This document shows positions 62,508-64,000 of a DNA stretch of 64,000 nucleotides, one piece after another. Within the stretch, counting starts at the first letter, position 1. Every line of letters starts with the position of its first letter. The notes beneath the pieces are model-generated. The model saw only the letters and a list, made by a program, of their open reading frames with translations. It was not told the DNA's origin and did not search any database. The DNA is from Pullilachnospira sp963929535 (lineage in GTDB: Bacteria; Bacillota; Clostridia; Lachnospirales; Lachnospiraceae), in NCBI GenBank assembly GCA_963929535.1, contig CAWVIZ010000015.1:1-64000 (forward strand). Direction: 5' to 3'. The position numbers were made by a program, and so were the translations under genes.

Positions 62508-63848
62508 GTGAATATGATCTCGCTTACGGCAGGGGAAGAAAAAACGGTGATTGCGCAAAACTACGCGTTAGGAATAAGCGCTGTCGGTTTTTTGCTCTAT
62601 CCGCTGTTTCATCGCTTTTTGAAAAGGCGGGTACAAATCGTTGGACTTTTTATCCTTGCACTAGCAGCGGCAGTATGCAATTTTTTGGTTCAAAAACATG
62701 TTTCTTATTCGTCCACTCTGCTCTCCGGAATGGCATTGTTCCTGTTTCTGGGGATATTGGGAAGCGCGGCCCACTACCTGTTTTTCAAACTGGCGAAGGA
62801 TCGCACGCATCTGGCGCGTATGGTTGGTATCTCCTATGCCCTTGGGATCTTCCTGCAGTTTCTAAATAACAATCTTGTGGATCTAGAAACTGCGGAAGCC
62901 TTGATACTTTCACTCTTTGCCCTTGTAGCGTTAGCGCTGTTACTGAAGGCAGAAAGGCTTTGCCGCCAGGAAAATGCAGAAGCGGAAGAACCCCAGTCCC
63001 CCGCCATAGAGGCCATAGAGGAGGATGGGAAGGGAACCCGAAAGAAGATCGCCGCCGGCGGATTCCTTGCACTGCTTGTAATCCTGATGGCATGTATCTT
63101 CAGCACGCTGGACAACGCGGTCACCATGCATCATGCAGCAGGCACTGACATCGGGCAATGGCCGCGGCTTTTGCTGGCGGTAAGCGGCCTTTCTGCCGGC
63201 TTTCTTTTTGATATCCGAAAGCGGAAATTTATGACCATGATGATGTACTGCGTCATGCTGATGTCCGTCATCTGTGTGGTAGTACTCAAGCTGGGCGGCC
63301 CGTTTTTGATCGGCCTGATCGTATTTTATCTTTCGGCTGGATTTTTTGTGGTATTCTTCACCACCAGCTTTCTGGATTTTGCCCGCCATATGCCCACGCC
63401 AGCGCTGTGGGCCGGTATGGGGCGCGCCATGAATAACGTGAGCGCCGCTTTGCTTGCCAACGCCTCTGTAGCGCTGCTTGTTTCTGACAGCAATGGCATG
63501 GCGTCCATCATTCTGGCACTGGTCCTGTTTGTGGCCGTCAGCGTAGTCATCTATCTTTATACAGCCTGGATGCCGGTTTCATCCGGCACCCCCAAGGATA
63601 TCCCGACAGACCTGGACCCTCAGGAAGCGTTCCGTCTTTTGTCGGAGCTGTTTATCCTTACGCCCAAGGAAACCGAAGTATTTGACAAGCTGGTCAATTC
63701 AGAGGAAAGTATTCAGGAGATCGCAGATGGACTGTATCTATCCCGGCGAACCTGTCAGCGGCATATCGCAGCGATCTATGAGAAAGCGGGTGTAAAATCA
63801 CGCATGGGATTGTACCAGCTCTACATAGAAAAACAGCGCAGGCCATGA
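62508..63848 (+). CDS. Membrane-embedded LuxR-type transcriptional regulator
   Basis: 446 residues from the GTG at 62508. The first 370 residues are a series of 10-12 membrane helices in an MFS-like layout (for example VGFLLYPLFHRFL, MALFLFLGILGSAAHYLFFK, FLIGLIVFYLSAGFFVVFFT); the last 65 are a LuxR HTH: LTPKETEVFDKLVNSEESIQ, EIADGLYLSRRTCQRHIAAI, YEKAGVKSRMGLYQLY. No receiver domain. The frame stays open upstream with a further helix (YAILLLGIFTFLFLGAEYLY), but the only codon where a start is expected is ATA, so the true start is uncertain. Likely senses a signal in the membrane and binds the nearby shared promoters. Confidence 0.85.
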   Translation: MNMISLTAGEEKTVIAQNYALGISAVGFLLYPLFHRFLKRRVQIVGLFILALAAAVCNFLVQKHVSYSSTLLSGMALFLFLGILGSAAHYLFFKLAKDRTHLARMVGISYALGIFLQFLNNNLVDLETAEALILSLFALVALALLLKAERLCRQENAEAEEPQSPAIEAIEEDGKGTRKKIAAGGFLALLVILMACIFSTLDNAVTMHHAAGTDIGQWPRLLLAVSGLSAGFLFDIRKRKFMTMMMYCVMLMSVICVVVLKLGGPFLIGLIVFYLSAGFFVVFFTTSFLDFARHMPTPALWAGMGRAMNNVSAALLANASVALLVSDSNGMASIILALVLFVAVSVVIYLYTAWMPVSSGTPKDIPTDLDPQEAFRLLSELFILTPKETEVFDKLVNSEESIQEIADGLYLSRRTCQRHIAAIYEKAGVKSRMGLYQLYIEKQRRP

Positions 63849-63867
63849 CAGCCAGAAAGGGGTTCGG

Positions 63868-64000
63868 ATGAAGAGGATTAAAATTGCTGTTTTGCTGGTA
63901 TTATTGTGCGTACTGGCGGGGTGTTCCCCAAAAGACACATCGCTTCGGGCCTATTGCACCGAAAGCCAGCAGGAATTTCTGGACCGGTCGCAGGAAGAAC
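63868..64000 (+). CDS. Lipoprotein of unknown function, second copy (runs off the window)
   Basis: AAAGGGG 7 nt before ATG. The first 44 residues show a lipoprotein signal (IAVLLVLLCVLAGC) and SLRAYCTESQQEFLDRSQEE, clearly related to the protein at 60563 (SLFAYCTERQRELLELPHEE). Lies 19 bp behind the LuxR-type gene, so cotranscribed with it. Confidence 0.75.
   Translation, partial: MKRIKIAVLLVLLCVLAGCSPKDTSLRAYCTESQQEFLDRSQEE

Overview
The window looks like a chromosome segment of a gut Clostridia, most likely a Lachnospiraceae relative. The reasons are a moderately high GC content, AGGAGG-type ribosome binding sites everywhere, AddAB instead of RecBCD, a B12-dependent class II ribonucleotide reductase, YesM/YesN two-component pairs, and SPQTG-type cell-wall sorting signals. 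No rRNA, tRNA or CRISPR array was seen. The species call is inference.

Layout. 1-1.3 kb: the edge of a mobile element (parB start, parA, and a short ORF that looks like the first residues of a tetracycline ribosomal-protection protein). 1.3-36.3 kb: ordinary chromosomal genes, mostly on the minus strand. They include nrdJ, rubrerythrin, an ANT(6)-like nucleotidyltransferase, a HEPN/MNT toxin-antitoxin-like pair, a DUF89 protein overlapping addA-addB, a Gfo/Idh/MocA oxidoreductase, a carbohydrate locus (an ABC importer diverging from a YesM/YesN pair and a large glycoside-hydrolase-like enzyme), a radical SAM protein, a GNAT-like acyltransferase, NAD synthetase, Hsp33, a Sel1 protein and a methyltransferase. 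36.6-41.1 kb: MarR, GNAT, AhpD-like, aldo/keto reductase and esterase genes. 41.2-45.5 kb: mobile-element debris made of an IS4-family element, a truncated tyrosine integrase, remnants of an XRE regulator and a cysteine-rich KTR protein, and an intact-looking IS3-family element.

45.5-64 kb: the most interesting part. A long minus-strand gene set encodes a FHA protein, a membrane PP2C phosphatase, an HtrA-like protease fused to a FHA domain, two paralogous transmembrane Ser/Thr kinases with N-terminal zinc ribbons, three small membrane proteins of DUF3592 type, a zinc-ribbon protein, and secreted wall-anchored proteins with Fn3, LRR or Cys-repeat domains. Next to it are a lipoprotein gene, a polytopic membrane protein, a membrane-embedded LuxR-type regulator, and the start of a second copy of the lipoprotein. 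Three promoters in this island, in front of the big operon, the lipoprotein and the membrane protein, share one architecture: a TGGCGCA/TGCGCCA palindrome, then 32-33 bp, then a -35 element abutted by TTGGCGC-AAAGCG, then a 17-bp spacer and a -10. This strongly suggests a local regulon, perhaps run by the adjacent LuxR protein.

Three genes at the distal end of the island are damaged or altered: one has a 1-nt homopolymer frameshift right after its start, one has ATG changed to ATT and its 3' end cut off by IS3, and a cassette of about 370 bp (anchor, intergenic region, signal peptide) is duplicated. A dispersed intergenic repeat with a TTACAGTTCAGCCTT end occurs at least five times in the chromosomal part, once as a 190-bp unit with perfect 15-bp terminal inverted repeats.
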